Shown here: piece by piece, positions 24,258 to 34,735 of the stretch
How positions within the stretch are numbered: position 1 is the stretch's first letter
Layout of the letters: the number at the start of each line of letters is the position of its first letter
NCBI RefSeq assembly: GCF_028372415.1
Contig: NC_092875.1
Location: 28,837,712 to 28,901,711 of the forward strand
DNA: 64,000 bases
Direction of reading: 5' to 3'
Source of the DNA: Notamacropus eugenii
Taxonomy: Eukaryota > Chordata > Mammalia > Diprotodontia > Macropodidae
The notes under the pieces: model-generated
What the model saw: only the letters and a program-made list of their open reading frames with translations
Told to the model about the DNA's origin: nothing
Database searches by the model: none
Made by a program: the position numbers and the translations under genes

Positions 24258-24260
24258 CCT
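24089..24260 (+). repeat. (CTA)n/(CCA)n trinucleotide microsatellite
   Basis: About 57 triplets, all cta, cca or single-base variants, in phased blocks. It grew from the SINE tail (gttagctgctactacta). The poly-Thr and poly-Val frames are artefacts. Confidence 0.95.
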
Positions 24261-24690
24261 CTTGTTGCTTGCTGTTGTTACACAGATAACAAAATCAGGT
24301 TATCTGATTCCAAACCAATTTCCCTTGCAGTACACTGCCTCAGAGTTCAGATAATCTGGCAAGTCTTCAAGAAATCCCAACAAAAAAGCACTTTGCTTCA
24401 ACCAAGGGCTACACATCAGGACTTTATATGCATTTTATATTGACGTACTTTTTTTGGTTCTGGTTATTCTCTATTTTTTCTATTAATTTCATTGGATATT
24501 GACTTATTGGATGTTGATTTATTTGCTATTTATTGCTACCTATAAATAAATATTTATTTGCTATCCCCCCAATCTCTCCCTTCCCCCAATAGAACATAAG
24601 CCCCTTGAAGGCAGAGATGGATTCCTTTTTGTTGCCCTTAATGCCTGGCACCTAATAGGTGCTTAATAAATGTTTGTTGAATGAATAAAC
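24261..24690 (+). repeat. unassigned AT-rich sequence and an L2 3' end
   Basis: 24590-24690 is an L2-type 3' end (ccccttgaaggcagagatgg, ggtgcttaataaatgtttg). Confidence 0.65.
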
Positions 24691-24799
24691 AAATGACTAG
24701 ACGTCTAAACCAGAATAAATTCCTGATGTTGACAAGTGACCTAACTAATGGGTAAGATCAGTGATTACTTCAGACTTAGGGCCAAGTTACATCCATTCT

Positions 24800-24990
24800 C
24801 TTGCCAGCTAGCACAAACTATGCCTCCAGGGTTGGCTGTGTGACCCTGGGCAAATCACTTAACCCTGTTTGCCTCGGTTTCCTTATCTATAAAATGAGCT
24901 GGAGAAGGAAATGGCAAACCACTCCAGTATCTCCACCAAGAAAACTCCAAATGGGATTGACAGACATGACCGAAACAACTGAATAACAAA
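24800..24990 (+). repeat. Mar-1-like CORE-SINE, 3' part
   Basis: CORE (gctgtgtgaccctgggcaaa), linker (gctggagaaggaaatggc) and RTE-type tail (acatgaccgaaacaactg). Confidence 0.85.
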
Positions 24991-24999
24991 ATTATTGTA

Positions 25000-25785
25000 T
25001 TTAAAAATGTAAAAAAACTTTTTACAATGGTTTTTCATTTTAAAACAAAGTTTTATTGTATTAAAAATGTAAAAACTATTTTAAGCTTACAGGTCTGTGG
25101 GCAGGATTTGGCCCACCCAGACTGCTAAGACTAGAGGCCTGCAGGGTCTAGATTCGTTTGGTACATTAGCTATCTCTTCTAGCTTTGCATCATCTGCAAA
25201 TTTGATGAGCTTACCACCTATCCCTTTATCTACGACATTAATCAAAAAAATGTTAAATCGCCCAGACCTGAGCACAGATCCCTGGGGTGCTCCACTGCAG
25301 ACCTCTGGCCATTTACAATTTATAACCATGCTTTGAGTTCAGCTACCCAATTGGTTCTTTATCTATCTCACTATATATCATCTAACCTACATTTCTACAT
25401 TCTTTCCACAAAGGAGCATGAAACATTTATCTAAAGCTTTGCTAAAATCAAGGTCATCTGCATCAACAGCATTCCCCTCATCCTGTTGAGGTGAGTCTAG
25501 CACAATCTCTTCCTGATAAAGTCAAGCTGGTACTCTGTTATCATCGCTTTCCTTTCTAGACATTAATTAACCAACTTTTAATGATGCCTTCTAGGATTTT
25601 ACCAGGAATCAAAATCAATTTCACTTGGAGGCTCTGTTCTCTTCCCCTTTTAAAAAATGAGGCCAGTTTTCTCCTTTGACCAATTTCACGGGACCTCTCT
25701 TGTTATCCATGAGATTTCGCTATCACTGATAGTGGCTCAGTGATCCCATCGGCCAGCTTCCTCTGAGGTCAGCTAGTCCTCACTC
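25000..25785. mobile_element. CR1/L3-like LINE fragment
   Basis: Phrases such as 'tttgcatcatctgcaaattt', 'cagatccctggggtgctcca' and 'ctaaaatcaaggtcatctgc' are those of an old CR1/L3-type element. No intact frame. 25000-25125 may be a separate hAT-like piece (gcaggatttggcccaccc). Confidence 0.6.
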
Positions 25786-26250
25786 TAGTGATGAGGAAAC
25801 TGAGGCCAACAGCTGAAGTAATGGAGGTCAAATGTTTAGTATCAGATCTGGGATCTGAACATATATCCTCAGATTCCAGACTCAGATCTCCTTCCATGGT
25901 CTCCTGCTCTTTCCTTGGGGAGGGATAAAATGTAGTGACTTTGCAATACTTTCCAACTCTGAGATTCAAAGGTGCTGGGAAAAACAGTCAGGTGAAATGG
26001 TGCCAGTGACTCTCTGGACCTGTTTCTTTATGTAGGTTACATCAGATGGTCGCAAAGGAACCATTCAGCTCTGACAGTCTATGCTTTATGTTCTAACATT
26101 CTCTCTGCTAAAGTCCTTTCTAGCTCTCACATTTTATGCTCCAAGGCCTCTTCCAGCTTTGATAAGGCTCTGTTCTAAGGTGCCTCCCAGCTCTGACATT
26201 CCCTGTTCTAAAGTCCTTCTCAAGTCTGATAGTCCATGATTCCATGACAG
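25786..26250 (-). repeat. antisense SINE and 33-bp SINE-tail repeats, array 3
   Basis: 25790-25890 is an antisense SINE. 26075-26245 has about four decayed units read as 'cagctctgacattccctgtt' on the plus strand. Confidence 0.7.
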
Positions 26251-26470
26251 TAGATAGTTTAAGGACATTACACAGGAAGAGTAGGAGCTTTATGTGCCTA
26301 TATGCCACAGTATTTGCACTCCACACAGTGACAGTGGTTAGACCCCACTGCCAGATCCTCCTCCTCTTCTAGGTGTTAGATTCCCTCCCACCCACCCAAG
26401 ACCCAGAGGTGACACTCTGATAGGCCTCACTTTAGGGGAACTGGGCCTGACCATGGAAACAGCCCCTTAC

Positions 26471-26624
26471 CTTAGACTTGACAGCCAGGATGATCTTGGG
26501 CAGCGCCACAATGAGACACTTGAGTGCAATGGTGATGTATTTCAGCATGAAGTCAGCGATTCCCACGATCCATAGCAGGTCAAAGAAATCCAGGCTGTCC
26601 AGGTTGGGCTTGAGGAAGATGAGG
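26471..26624 (-). CDS. RNFT2: RNFT2 coding exon 7 (candidate numbering), residues 246-297
   Basis: The 154-base exon is bounded by an acceptor (cttcacaaccag on the minus strand, AG at 26626-26625) and a donor (GTAAGG from 26470). It continues in frame from 29253 and ends exactly on a codon. It encodes a hydrophobic, membrane-embedded stretch with motifs such as LIFLKPNLDSLDFF and LPKIILAVKSK, which I recognise as the central multi-pass part of RNFT2. The next expected exon, starting with a GKFY-like sequence, was not found at lower coordinates. The RING domain that gives E3 ubiquitin-ligase activity is therefore outside the window or too diverged to spot. Confidence 0.95.
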
Positions 26625-27039
26625 CTGGTTGTGAAGACACAGAGTCAGGTTCCTTTATTCTATGCATCAGCCCAGCACTGATCACAGCCGTGGCAACTAG
26701 ACCAGGCAGGAAGGAATGATGGGACCCCCCCACATTCTACCCAGGCCGGGTCACATCTGGAGTGTACCATGTTTGAGTCTAGAAGAAGATGGTAGATTGG
26801 AGAACACCCAGGAGACTGTAACCAGCATGGGGAAAGGGTCTGAGTCCTTGTCATGTGAGTACTGGGAGAAGCAACCTGGAGAGCTGAGAAGACTCGGGGT
26901 CTCCTTGTATCAAAAGGATTGCTCCATGAAAGAATAATTAGGTTTGTTCTCTTTGATCCCTGTTGTCAGAGCCCCTCTCCCCCTCCTGTTTCTGGCTGGG
27001 TGTCCGGAATGAGTGAAAGGATGCATCTATCTTCTTCGC
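26625..27039. other. RNFT2 intron, unassigned
   Basis: No repeat or further exon recognised. It separates the exon at 26471-26624 from simple repeats. Confidence 0.4.
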
Positions 27040-27244
27040 TAATGAGTCTCTCAGTCTCTGTCTCTGTCTCTCTGTCTCTGTCTCTTTCTCTCTGTCTCTG
27101 GGTCTCTGTCTCTGTGTCTGTCTCTCTGTCCCAGTCTCTATCTCTATCTCTCAGTGTACGTGTGTCTCTGTCTTTCTCTTGCTTTGCCCCATCTCAAGAG
27201 TTTGATTCAGTTGTGTTTATAAAGGGTCTGACTCTTCTAAGCCC

Positions 27245-27285
<41 letters not shown>

Positions 27286-27312
27286 TGTGTGTGTGTGTGT
27301 GTGCATGTGTGT
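27040..27312. repeat. (TCTCTG)n tract and (TG)n microsatellite
   Basis: 27045-27180 is tctctgtctctg-type repeats. 27247-27303 is a (tg)n run with one 'ta' interruption. Confidence 0.9.
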
Positions 27313-27724
27313 AATACAAGTAAGGGATGGTGAATGACACCATCTAGAAATGTATCTGAAATTCCAGGAAACTCCAACTTCCCAGCCCCCAACCCAACCC
27401 TCTGCTCCAATTATCAAAGAGGGGTTGGATAACAGGACAAAATTCACCGGACAAGCACCATAGATTTAGAACCTTACCAGGCTGAAGAACAGGGGGGAAA
27501 ATATAGCTTATGCCCCCAAATCAGCTTTCAAACCAGAGGAGCTGCATTTCAAGCCCATCCCAAGTGCTACCTCAACCAAAAAGACAACCCCAGGTCACAA
27601 GGATCCTTCCCTTCTCTAAATTCCTATATAGCTTATGCTCATCAGTTTGAATGTTCCCTGTAACAGTGCAGACTGAAACCTATCAAACCTTGCCCATCCC
27701 ACTCTATGTCCTCCAGGAATGATG
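27313..27724. other. RNFT2 intron, unassigned
   Basis: No repeat or exon recognised. Confidence 0.35.
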
Positions 27725-27960
27725 ATAATGAGATGATGATGATGATGGCTTTAAGGTTCATAAAGCACTTGACAAACATTATCTCATATTATCCCTATAA
27801 TATCCCTGGGAGGTCCTCATTTCACAGATGAGGAAATTGAGGCAGACAGAGGTTAAGGGACTTCTCTGGGGTCACCCAGCTAGTAAGTATCTGTGGTCAA
27901 ATATGAACTCTTGGCTTCCTGTCTCCAAGCCCAGTGCTCTATCCATGGTGCTGAAAGCCT
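27725..27960 (-). repeat. MIR-like CORE-SINE, antisense
   Basis: Markers: ggttcataaagcacttgac, catttcacagatgaggaaat, gggtcacccagctagtaagt, ccagtgctctatccatgg. Confidence 0.85.
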
Positions 27961-28299
27961 CTTTCAATTCTGACATCTACTTATAGAACTCATATTCACA
28001 GAGTATCCCCAGCTAGAAGGGCCCTTAGAGACCAGGGGTCCAAATTATGGCTGAGAAAGGGACTTTGCAGAAGATACTTGAAGATATGTGGTGAGGAGAA
28101 GACCACTACCTCCTGAAGCGGTCAATGGCTCTCAGAGAGTCCTTCAGGAAGATTCCATAAGAGTAAGCTCTGCCTCTTGGCAATTTTCTTCTGTTGATAT
28201 AAGTCCTATATTCTGGGGCTGATCAGAACCAGGCTCATCTCTCCTTCTGCATGAAGCCCTTTCATACTGAGCTGTCATGTCCTCATACTCCCCCAGCCC

Positions 28300-28467
28300 C
28301 AAGCATTTTCTTCTTTATGTTAAACACCCCCAGTTTCTTCAAGGCCTTTCTCTCTCCTCTAAGCCCCTCTCTCACTAGATGGTCTCCAGTTTATCAACAT
28401 CACAGATCCATAGTTGGATGGAACCTCAGAGGCCATCCATTTTACAAATGAGGAAACTGAGGTTAGG
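28300..28467. repeat. CR1/L3-like and SINE fragments
   Basis: 28310-28395 (gttaaacacccccagtttct) is a CR1/L3-type phrase. 28405-28465 is an antisense SINE piece. Confidence 0.45.
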
Positions 28468-28710
28468 TGACTTGGGATCAGGTCTGGAGTCAAGAAGACT
28501 CTCCCTGAGTTCAAATCTGGCCTCAGACATTTATGAGCTGTGTGACCCTGGGCAAATTACTTCACCCTGCTTTCCTCAGTTTCCTCATCTTTAAAATAAG
28601 CTGGAGAAGGAAATAAAATGGCAAGGCACTCCAGGATCTCTGCCAAGAAAACCCCAAATGAGGTCACCGAGAGTCAGACACGATTGAAATGATTCAACAT
28701 TTCCTCCTCC
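28468..28710 (+). repeat. Mar-1-like CORE-SINE
   Basis: Complete from head (ctggagtcaagaagactc) through CORE to the RTE-type tail (gagagtcagacacgattgaa). Confidence 0.9.
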
Positions 28711-29110
28711 TCTCTGCCTCTCTGAAACTTGTCCTTCATCAGGTCTCAGTTCAAGGGCTTACATGCTTCCTCCCCTATGAAGCCTCCCTTGATTTTTATG
28801 CCTTCTAGCCCTCCCAGGGTTTAGTGTTTTCTCCCTCTGTAATCTCCCCTAAACTCTACTTGATGCCTCTCTCATTAGAGTAAATAGGGACTATTTCCAT
28901 CTTTGTACCTGTAATTCCAGAGCCTAAAACAGTTCCTGGCATACAGAAGGAACCTAATAAATGCTTGATGATTGAACGATATTGTATCCTCAAAAGAGAA
29001 TGGAAGCTGCTGGAGGACAGGAATTGTTTCATTTTGTTTCTGTATCCCCACCACCTCACAGAGTGCCTGGCAAACAGTAGGTGATGAATAAATACCTACT
29101 GACTGGATGA
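28711..29110 (+). mobile_element. two L2 3' ends in tandem
   Basis: 28735-28975 and 28976-29110 both end with the L2-like close (aacctaataaatgcttgatg; taggtgatgaataaatacct). Confidence 0.65.
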
Positions 29111-29252
29111 TTACCCGGCACAAATTGGAGCTGAATCATTTACTTCTGTATACTAATGAACAAGCTTGAAGGGTTCTGCTCTGGTCTCAAGGTCCACATT
29201 CTTGACTCTCCCATTTAAGCCCAGGGGGAGTCAGAGAGATGCTTGTGCTCAC

Positions 29253-29353
29253 CTGTTGTACAGCTGTTGGGAGCTAAATGTATACAGTACATAAAGGGTA
29301 TTCCCCACCAGGAAGGCCAAAATCCAGAAGATGACCAGGATTGATCTCTTTTC
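29253..29353 (-). CDS. RNFT2: RNFT2 coding exon 6 (candidate numbering), residues 213-246
   Basis: 101 bases between acceptor tcttcag (AG at 29355-29354) and donor GTGAGC (from 29252). It enters in phase 0 after the exon at 34659 and leaves with two bases of a Ser codon completed by the exon at 26624. The residues form a transmembrane helix (ILVIFWILAFLVGNTLYVL) followed by a YTFSSQQLYNS-type loop. They match my recollection of human RNFT2 at all but a few positions. Confidence 0.95.
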
Positions 29354-29369
29354 CTGAAGATAAAACAAG

Positions 29370-29830
29370 AGACAGGAAGGCAGGAAGAAACATTTATAAA
29401 GCACCTACTATGTGCCAGGCACCAAGAGAAACGCTTTACAAATATTATCTCATTTGCTCCTCACACCAAACCTGGGAGATAGGTGCTTTATTATTCCCAT
29501 TTTATAGATGGGGAAACTGAGGCACAAATAGGAAAGAAGGAGGGATTTATTAAGCGCTTACTATGTGCCAGGTCCTGTGCCAAGCGCTTTACAAATATTA
29601 TCTCATTCAATCTCACAACAACCCTGGGAGATAGGTGCTTTATTATCCCATCTTATAGATGGGGAAACTGAGGCACAAAGAGGAAAGAAGGTGGAATTTA
29701 TTAAGTGCTATGTGCTAACTGCTTTACAAATATCATCTCATTCAATCTCACAACCACTCTGGGAGGTAGGTGCTATATTATTCCCATTTTGTAGCTGAGA
29801 AAACTGAGCTAGACAGAGGTTAAGCGATTT
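29370..29830 (-). repeat. antisense MIR-like SINE 3' segment in three tandem copies
   Basis: Units begin near 29370, 29531 and 29682. Each holds a 'cgctttacaaatattatctc'-type sequence, a 'gggagataggtgctttatta'-type sequence and 'tggggaaactgaggcacaaa'. The first two are very alike; the third has lost some bases. The array starts about 16 bases beyond the splice acceptor of the exon at 29253-29353. Confidence 0.85.
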
Positions 29831-29984
29831 GTCCTGAGGTTGGGTTTGAACTCAGGTTTTCCTGATTCCTGGTCCAGTGTGACAGGCCTAGAGAAGAAAC
29901 TTCAGTTCAGAAGAAAAAAAGGGGGGGCAGAATGAGGACATTCTCCATATTCTGACTATACTTATATGTGTACATACCGTCTTC

Positions 29985-30375
29985 CTTGATAGAACATAAG
30001 CTTCCAGAGGACAAGAATAATCCCATTTTTGTCTTATCTTGTCTTATGCCCAGCACCCACTGAGCCTGTTTTTGTGGTCTTTTAGTTGTTTTTCAGTCAT
30101 GTCTAACTCTTTGAACCCCATTTGGGCTTTTCTTGGCAAAGATACTGGAGTGCTTTGCCAATTCCTTCTCCAGCTCATTTTACAGATGAGGAAATCGAGG
30201 CAGAGGGGGTTAAGTGACGTGCCCAAGTTCACACCAATAGTAAGTATGATTCCACACAAAGAACTTAACCTCTCTGCCTCAGTTTCTCCATCTGTAAAAT
30301 GGGAGAATAACATCACACACCTCTCAGGGTTGTTGTGAGGAACAAATGAGATATTTATAAAATGCTTTCCACAGA
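29985..30375. repeat. L2 piece, antisense Mar-1-like SINE, sense SINE 3' half
   Basis: 29990-30060 is an L2-like end. 30065-30250 is antisense Mar-1 (tttgggcttttcttggcaaa, agtgctttgccaattccttc). 30255-30375 is a sense SINE (cagggttgttgtgaggaac). Confidence 0.7.
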
Positions 30376-30864
30376 AACGCCAACTTTTAGTGTTAGCATG
30401 ATCACTCCTGTGACACCTTGGAAGTCATCTGACTTAGTTGGGTCTATTATTGGGTCTTAGTTGGGTCATATCCATAGGCAAACAATATGTCATTTCCTTA
30501 GCACGTGGAATTTGCAATGAGAATGAGGACAAAGAACAGTGTTCACTTAAAAGGGCAATTTTTTCATAAGGAACTAACAGATGACAGATTATAACCTGTC
30601 TACAACTCTGCCTACAGGTCCTTCTTGCCTTCCCGATGATCACCCAACTAATAAGTGGCAATGGTGGTATTCGAACCCTGGTTTTTCTCACATGGCAAGA
30701 ATTCAGGACATGTCACCCTTCTGTCAGCTGGTTCTCCAACCACTACGGTAAGAACTCTCTCTTATTCTTCATTAATAAGATGGGCAAAGAATTAAAAATA
30801 TACCTGGCTGAGCTGTGATGGAAATGCACATGGTGGGTATAAAGGCTGCAATGTTAATCCATTG
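30376..30864. other. RNFT2 intron, unassigned
   Basis: No repeat or exon recognised except a short antisense SINE head near 30630-30735. Confidence 0.35.
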
Positions 30865-31345
30865 CAGGCCATCAGGTGGCACAGTGGATAGAATGATGGG
30901 AGTTGGACTAAAGAAGACCTGAGTTCAAATTCAACCTCCGACGTTTATTAGCTGTGTGACCCCGATTAAGTCCTTCAAACCTCTGTCTGCCTCAGTTTTC
31001 TCAACTGTAAAATGGAATACTAGTGTCTACCGCCTAGGGTTGTTGTCAAGGTTAAATGAGATAATACAGGTAAGGTGCTCTGCAAACCTTAAAACCCCGT
31101 ATAAATGTTAGTGATTATTATTATATATGATATTCTATCCTATCTCTCTTTTGTATATACTTTGAATTGACTTATGAATTATTTATATTATATTCTGTAC
31201 TTATATCCTATCTAATTTGTATATGCTTTAAATTTACATACATTATTATACTTATATCCTATTTTGTATGTCTTTGAATCAACATGTATTGTATTACATT
31301 CTTTTCTATATTTATACTCTATTATATCTTACCTATTTGAAATAC
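30865..31345 (+). repeat. MIR-like CORE-SINE and AT-rich tail region
   Basis: 30865-31125 is a complete SINE (caggtggcacagtggataga, attagctgtgtgaccccg). 31125-31345 is an AT-rich degenerate repeat of 'tatatcctat'-type words. Confidence 0.75.
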
Positions 31346-31379
31346 ACTTTGAATTCACTTTTGGTTTATATGCTGTATT

Positions 31380-32115
31380 CATCCAGTAAAATATGGGGGC
31401 CTTGAGAGCAGGGATTGTTTTGGTTTTGGATGGGGATTCCCCAGCTCCAAGAACACAATAGGCCCCAACTAAGTATGTATTTTTTAAACTATATTGAATT
31501 CACATTCATCTTTCTTTTGTGGGAGCAATCCCCTTGGCTACTGACAAAAGCAGCTCTGTCTCCACTCGCGGACACAGGAGGGCATGAAGCACAGGCGGAC
31601 TGCCTTTGATTAGACAAAGTTAAGCATTTTCCAAGGCCCGCTTCCCATGACAGTCCAGTGCTGGGATGCGATGATGTCATCACTTTCTCATTGTCAACCT
31701 AAGCGAGGTTTCAGTAAATGCTCGATCCACCCTGTCTCCAGACACAGATCAGAAGACCGCTCACTGTTCCAATGTGCATTTGCAGAGACTGGACAATATA
31801 AATGCCTCTCCATCCACCCATTATTTCAGGAGCGGTCACGGTGAATGACCTCAGAAGGCACTCCGGGCCAACAGACGCTTGTGATGAGAGTGATTAAGCC
31901 ACTAAGGAACCTTTCTTCCCCCAGTAAATCATGCCTGCCAGTTTAATTCTCTATAAATCCAGGCCAGAGCCAAGGGATGAACTTGGATTTAGCCAAGCAC
32001 TGGAAAAGCCTGGACACAATATACCAGAAAAGAAGGGAAAGCACGTTCTTCTGGTAAAGATTTTCACTGGAAAATCTACCCTGGAACCTCTGAGTTCAAA
32101 TCCAAGAAAGACGAT
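31380..32115. other. L2 3' trace, then single-copy-like sequence with a CRE-like palindrome
   Basis: 31395-31480 is L2-like. From about 31490 to 32090 no repeat is seen. The 11-base palindrome TGATGTCATCA at 31672-31682 is close to a CRE/ATF site. Enhancer function is only a guess. Confidence 0.35.
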
Positions 32116-32275
32116 CATTATGACTAAATTATAAATATACATTTATAATATAAATACTATTGTATACTATAATACTGCTGTTTATTATATCATCATTTAA
32201 CACTGATACTTATTAATTATACTATTGACCCTTAAATATATTATTGGTAATAACATATTAATAAAAACAAAATGA
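32116..32275. repeat. AT-rich tract
   Basis: Degenerate tataaatac/tattata words. Confidence 0.8.
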
Positions 32276-32298
32276 AGACCTAGTAGAGGGCTGGTCTT

Positions 32299-32555
32299 TC
32301 AGGTAGCTAGGTGGCGCCATAGTGCACAGAGGGTCAGATCTGGAGTCAGGAAGACTCAACTTCCTGAATTCAATTCCAGCCTCAGACACTTACTAGCTGT
32401 ATGACCCTGGGCAAGTCACTTCACCCTGTTGGCCTCAGTTTACTCATCTATGAAAAAGCTGGAGAAGGAATGGCAAACCAATCTGGTATCTTTGCCAAGA
32501 AAACTCCAAATGGGGTCATGGAGAGTCAGAGACAACTCAAACAACTCTTTTTGTT
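32299..32555 (+). repeat. Mar-1-like CORE-SINE, nearly complete
   Basis: Head (ggtagctaggtggcgccat), CORE (ttactagctgtatgaccctg), linker and RTE-type tail (gagagtcagagacaactcaa). Confidence 0.9.
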
Positions 32556-32604
32556 CAGGGTGATAGATTCGGTACTCGTCTGTACCATAGACTAGCTGTG
32601 CCAT

Positions 32605-32780
32605 CATGAGGCTGCAGGTGGTGCCACGGTGCAAAAGTGCTGGACCTGGAGTCAGGAAGACCTGAGTCACTGTGTGACCCTGGGTGAATCACATAACCTC
32701 TGTCTGCCTCATTTTACTCCTTGTAAAGTAAGATAATAGCACCGACCTTACAGTTTTTGTGAGGTACCCATGACACAGTA
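32605..32780 (+). repeat. MIR-like SINE, internally deleted
   Basis: The head runs straight from 'aagacctgagtcac' into 'tgtgtgaccctgggtgaatc', so the usual middle is missing. Confidence 0.7.
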
Positions 32781-32819
32781 CTGGGTGTCTCAATTTCAGG
32801 CTACCATAAGCTGTTTAGA

Positions 32820-32990
32820 TTAAATCAGAGCATCACACAATAGGGATTTAATAAATGCTTGTTGCCTTGACTTCACCTCCTCCATGAGATCTTTCCTGAT
32901 ATTCCCTGGTTCATAATGTTCCTCTGCCCCAAATACCTCGCATTTATTTTTTATATAGCTGAACACATGTTGAGAGACAGTGTGACTTCT
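32820..32990. repeat. L2-like fragment
   Basis: Contains 'ggatttaataaatgcttg' and 'tccatgagatctttcctgat'. Confidence 0.5.
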
Positions 32991-32994
32991 GGTG

Positions 32995-33248
32995 TGGCTG
33001 CAGGAAGCCCCAGAGTAAGGCACTTCTACCAGTGGAGGCCCCTGCTCCCCACCATGTAGTCTCAGAGGGTTGGGTGGAAGTTAAACAGCAGCCAGACTGC
33101 ATGTGGTTTACAATACTCAAGTACAGCCCAGTTGAGATTAAAATGTAATTGGAAAATATTTAACAGAATAAATAAAAATATAGCACAGATAATGTGAATT
33201 TGTGGTTTTCTAAGTCAATATGGAGCCTACAGTTATCAGCTTCTATTT
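32995..33248. mobile_element. hAT-like non-autonomous element, second copy
   Basis: Shares 'aaaatatttaacagaataaa' and 'gtggttttctaagtcaatat' with the copy at 1395-1612. The right terminus is decayed (tatttgaccactgagatag). Confidence 0.5.
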
Positions 33249-33965
33249 GACCACTGAGATAGAAATGACTTGTCCAAGGTCACACAGTCAGTGCGTTTTA
33301 GAGGCAGGATTTGAACTCCTCTCTTTGAATTCAAGGTCAGTTCTCTATTCACTATGCAGTTGCTTCTCACTTGATTTATCTTGGTAGACTTCAGTCTGCT
33401 CATTTGTTAAATGAAGGCTTAGACCAGATACCTTCTAAGGACCTTTCTGGCTCCACATCTTTGCTTTCCTGACCCTGTTACAGAAGAGTTACTGAGTTGC
33501 ATTGGGGAAGGTAGTTTCCACACTGGAAGGTCTTCATATAGATGAAATGACAGGTCTGAACAAAGATCACAGGTTCATATCTCTAGACCTGAGTCTCAGA
33601 GGCCATCTGGTCTCAGACACATAAGCAAATTGAGGCTCAAGGAGGTGCCAGTGGCAATAAGCAAGATTTGAACTCAGGTCTTCCTAAATTCCTTCCTGGC
33701 TCTCTATCTCCTACCCCATACTGCCTTCAGGAAAGATAATAATGACTTATTTTTACACCATGATTAATTAAATTGGATGAGGCATTCTTCTCCCAACAAC
33801 CGTGGGAGGCAGGTGGGATAATTGTTAATATCTGCATGCTACACTGGAGGAAAGTGAGGCTGATTTCCCTGAGCGGGGTTGCCCAGGTCAGAATTCAGGT
33901 TTTCCAAAGTCCAAATGCGACACCCTCTTCACTGTGACAAGCTGTGCATACCCTGTTCTGCCTGG
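33249..33965. repeat. chain of SINE fragments
   Basis: 33255-33370 antisense (gacttgtccaaggtcacaca), 33375-33475 sense, 33585-33720 antisense, 33730-33955 antisense MIR-like with a shortened CORE. Confidence 0.6.
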
Positions 33966-34139
33966 ACCCAGAGGGTAACACCAGGAGCAGCAGGGAGGAG
34001 AAAGGCACATTTGGGCTTGGGGTATGGAAATGCTTCTTAACCTTGAGGGTGTTCTCAAAGTGGGTACCCCCTCACTAGAGGCCTTGAAGCTAGGGTGGGT
34101 GGCTACATGTTGGGCATAATGGAGTGGGGATTTCTAAGC

Positions 34140-34465
34140 ATCTGGGCAGCACCATGGATAGCACACTGAGTCTGGAGTCTGGAATCCCTGCATTCAGGTC
34201 CTGACTTAGTCACTTACTAAGCTGTGTGGCAAGTCCCTTGTTTGCCTCAGTTTCCTCATCTGTAAAATGGGGATAATAACAGCACCTACCTCCCAGAATT
34301 GTTGTGTAGGCAAACTTTAAATCACTATAGACATGCTATTGCCACCTCAGTTTTCTTGTCTGTAAAATGGGTGTAATGATCATACCTACCTCTCAGGGGT
34401 GTTGTGAGGAATAAATGAATGCTTTGTTAATTTTAAAGTACCATAAACATGCTAGCTATTATTAT
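34140..34465 (+). repeat. MIR-like SINE with a duplicated 3' half
   Basis: The first 3' half ends near 34335. A second begins at 34345 (cctcagttttcttgtctgta) and runs to a tattattattat tail. Confidence 0.8.
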
Positions 34466-34658
34466 TATGAATTCCTCTTACACATGCCAACTCTTAAAGA
34501 GAGTTGTCATGCCTTCCCCTAGAGCCTTCTCTTGGCTAAATGTCTTTAGCTCCAAGAGTCAGAGGTTTGGGTAAGAGGTCTCATGAGAAACTGAGGTACC
34601 AGTCTGTCCCTGAGGAAAGGACCACAGTCTTCCCTCCATGGGAAGTGAACAGACTTAC

Positions 34659-34735
34659 CTTTAGAGATACCTGCTCACGGAGGGTGGAGTTGGCGTAGGC
34701 GAATGTGCTGGCCATCCCGATGCATACAGCAATGC
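34659..34735 (-). CDS. RNFT2: RNFT2 coding exon 5 (candidate numbering), residues 187-212
   Basis: 77 bases between a pyrimidine-rich acceptor (ctgtccccccag) and donor GTAAGT (from 34658). It completes the Gly codon begun at 36290 and ends on a full Lys codon. The peptide contains AVCIGMASTFAYANSTL and REQVSLK, the end of one membrane segment and the loop that follows, as remembered from human RNFT2. Confidence 0.96.

Noticed and set aside
24044..24443. Poly-threonine and poly-valine proteins
   Set aside because: They are translations of the CTA/CCA microsatellite.
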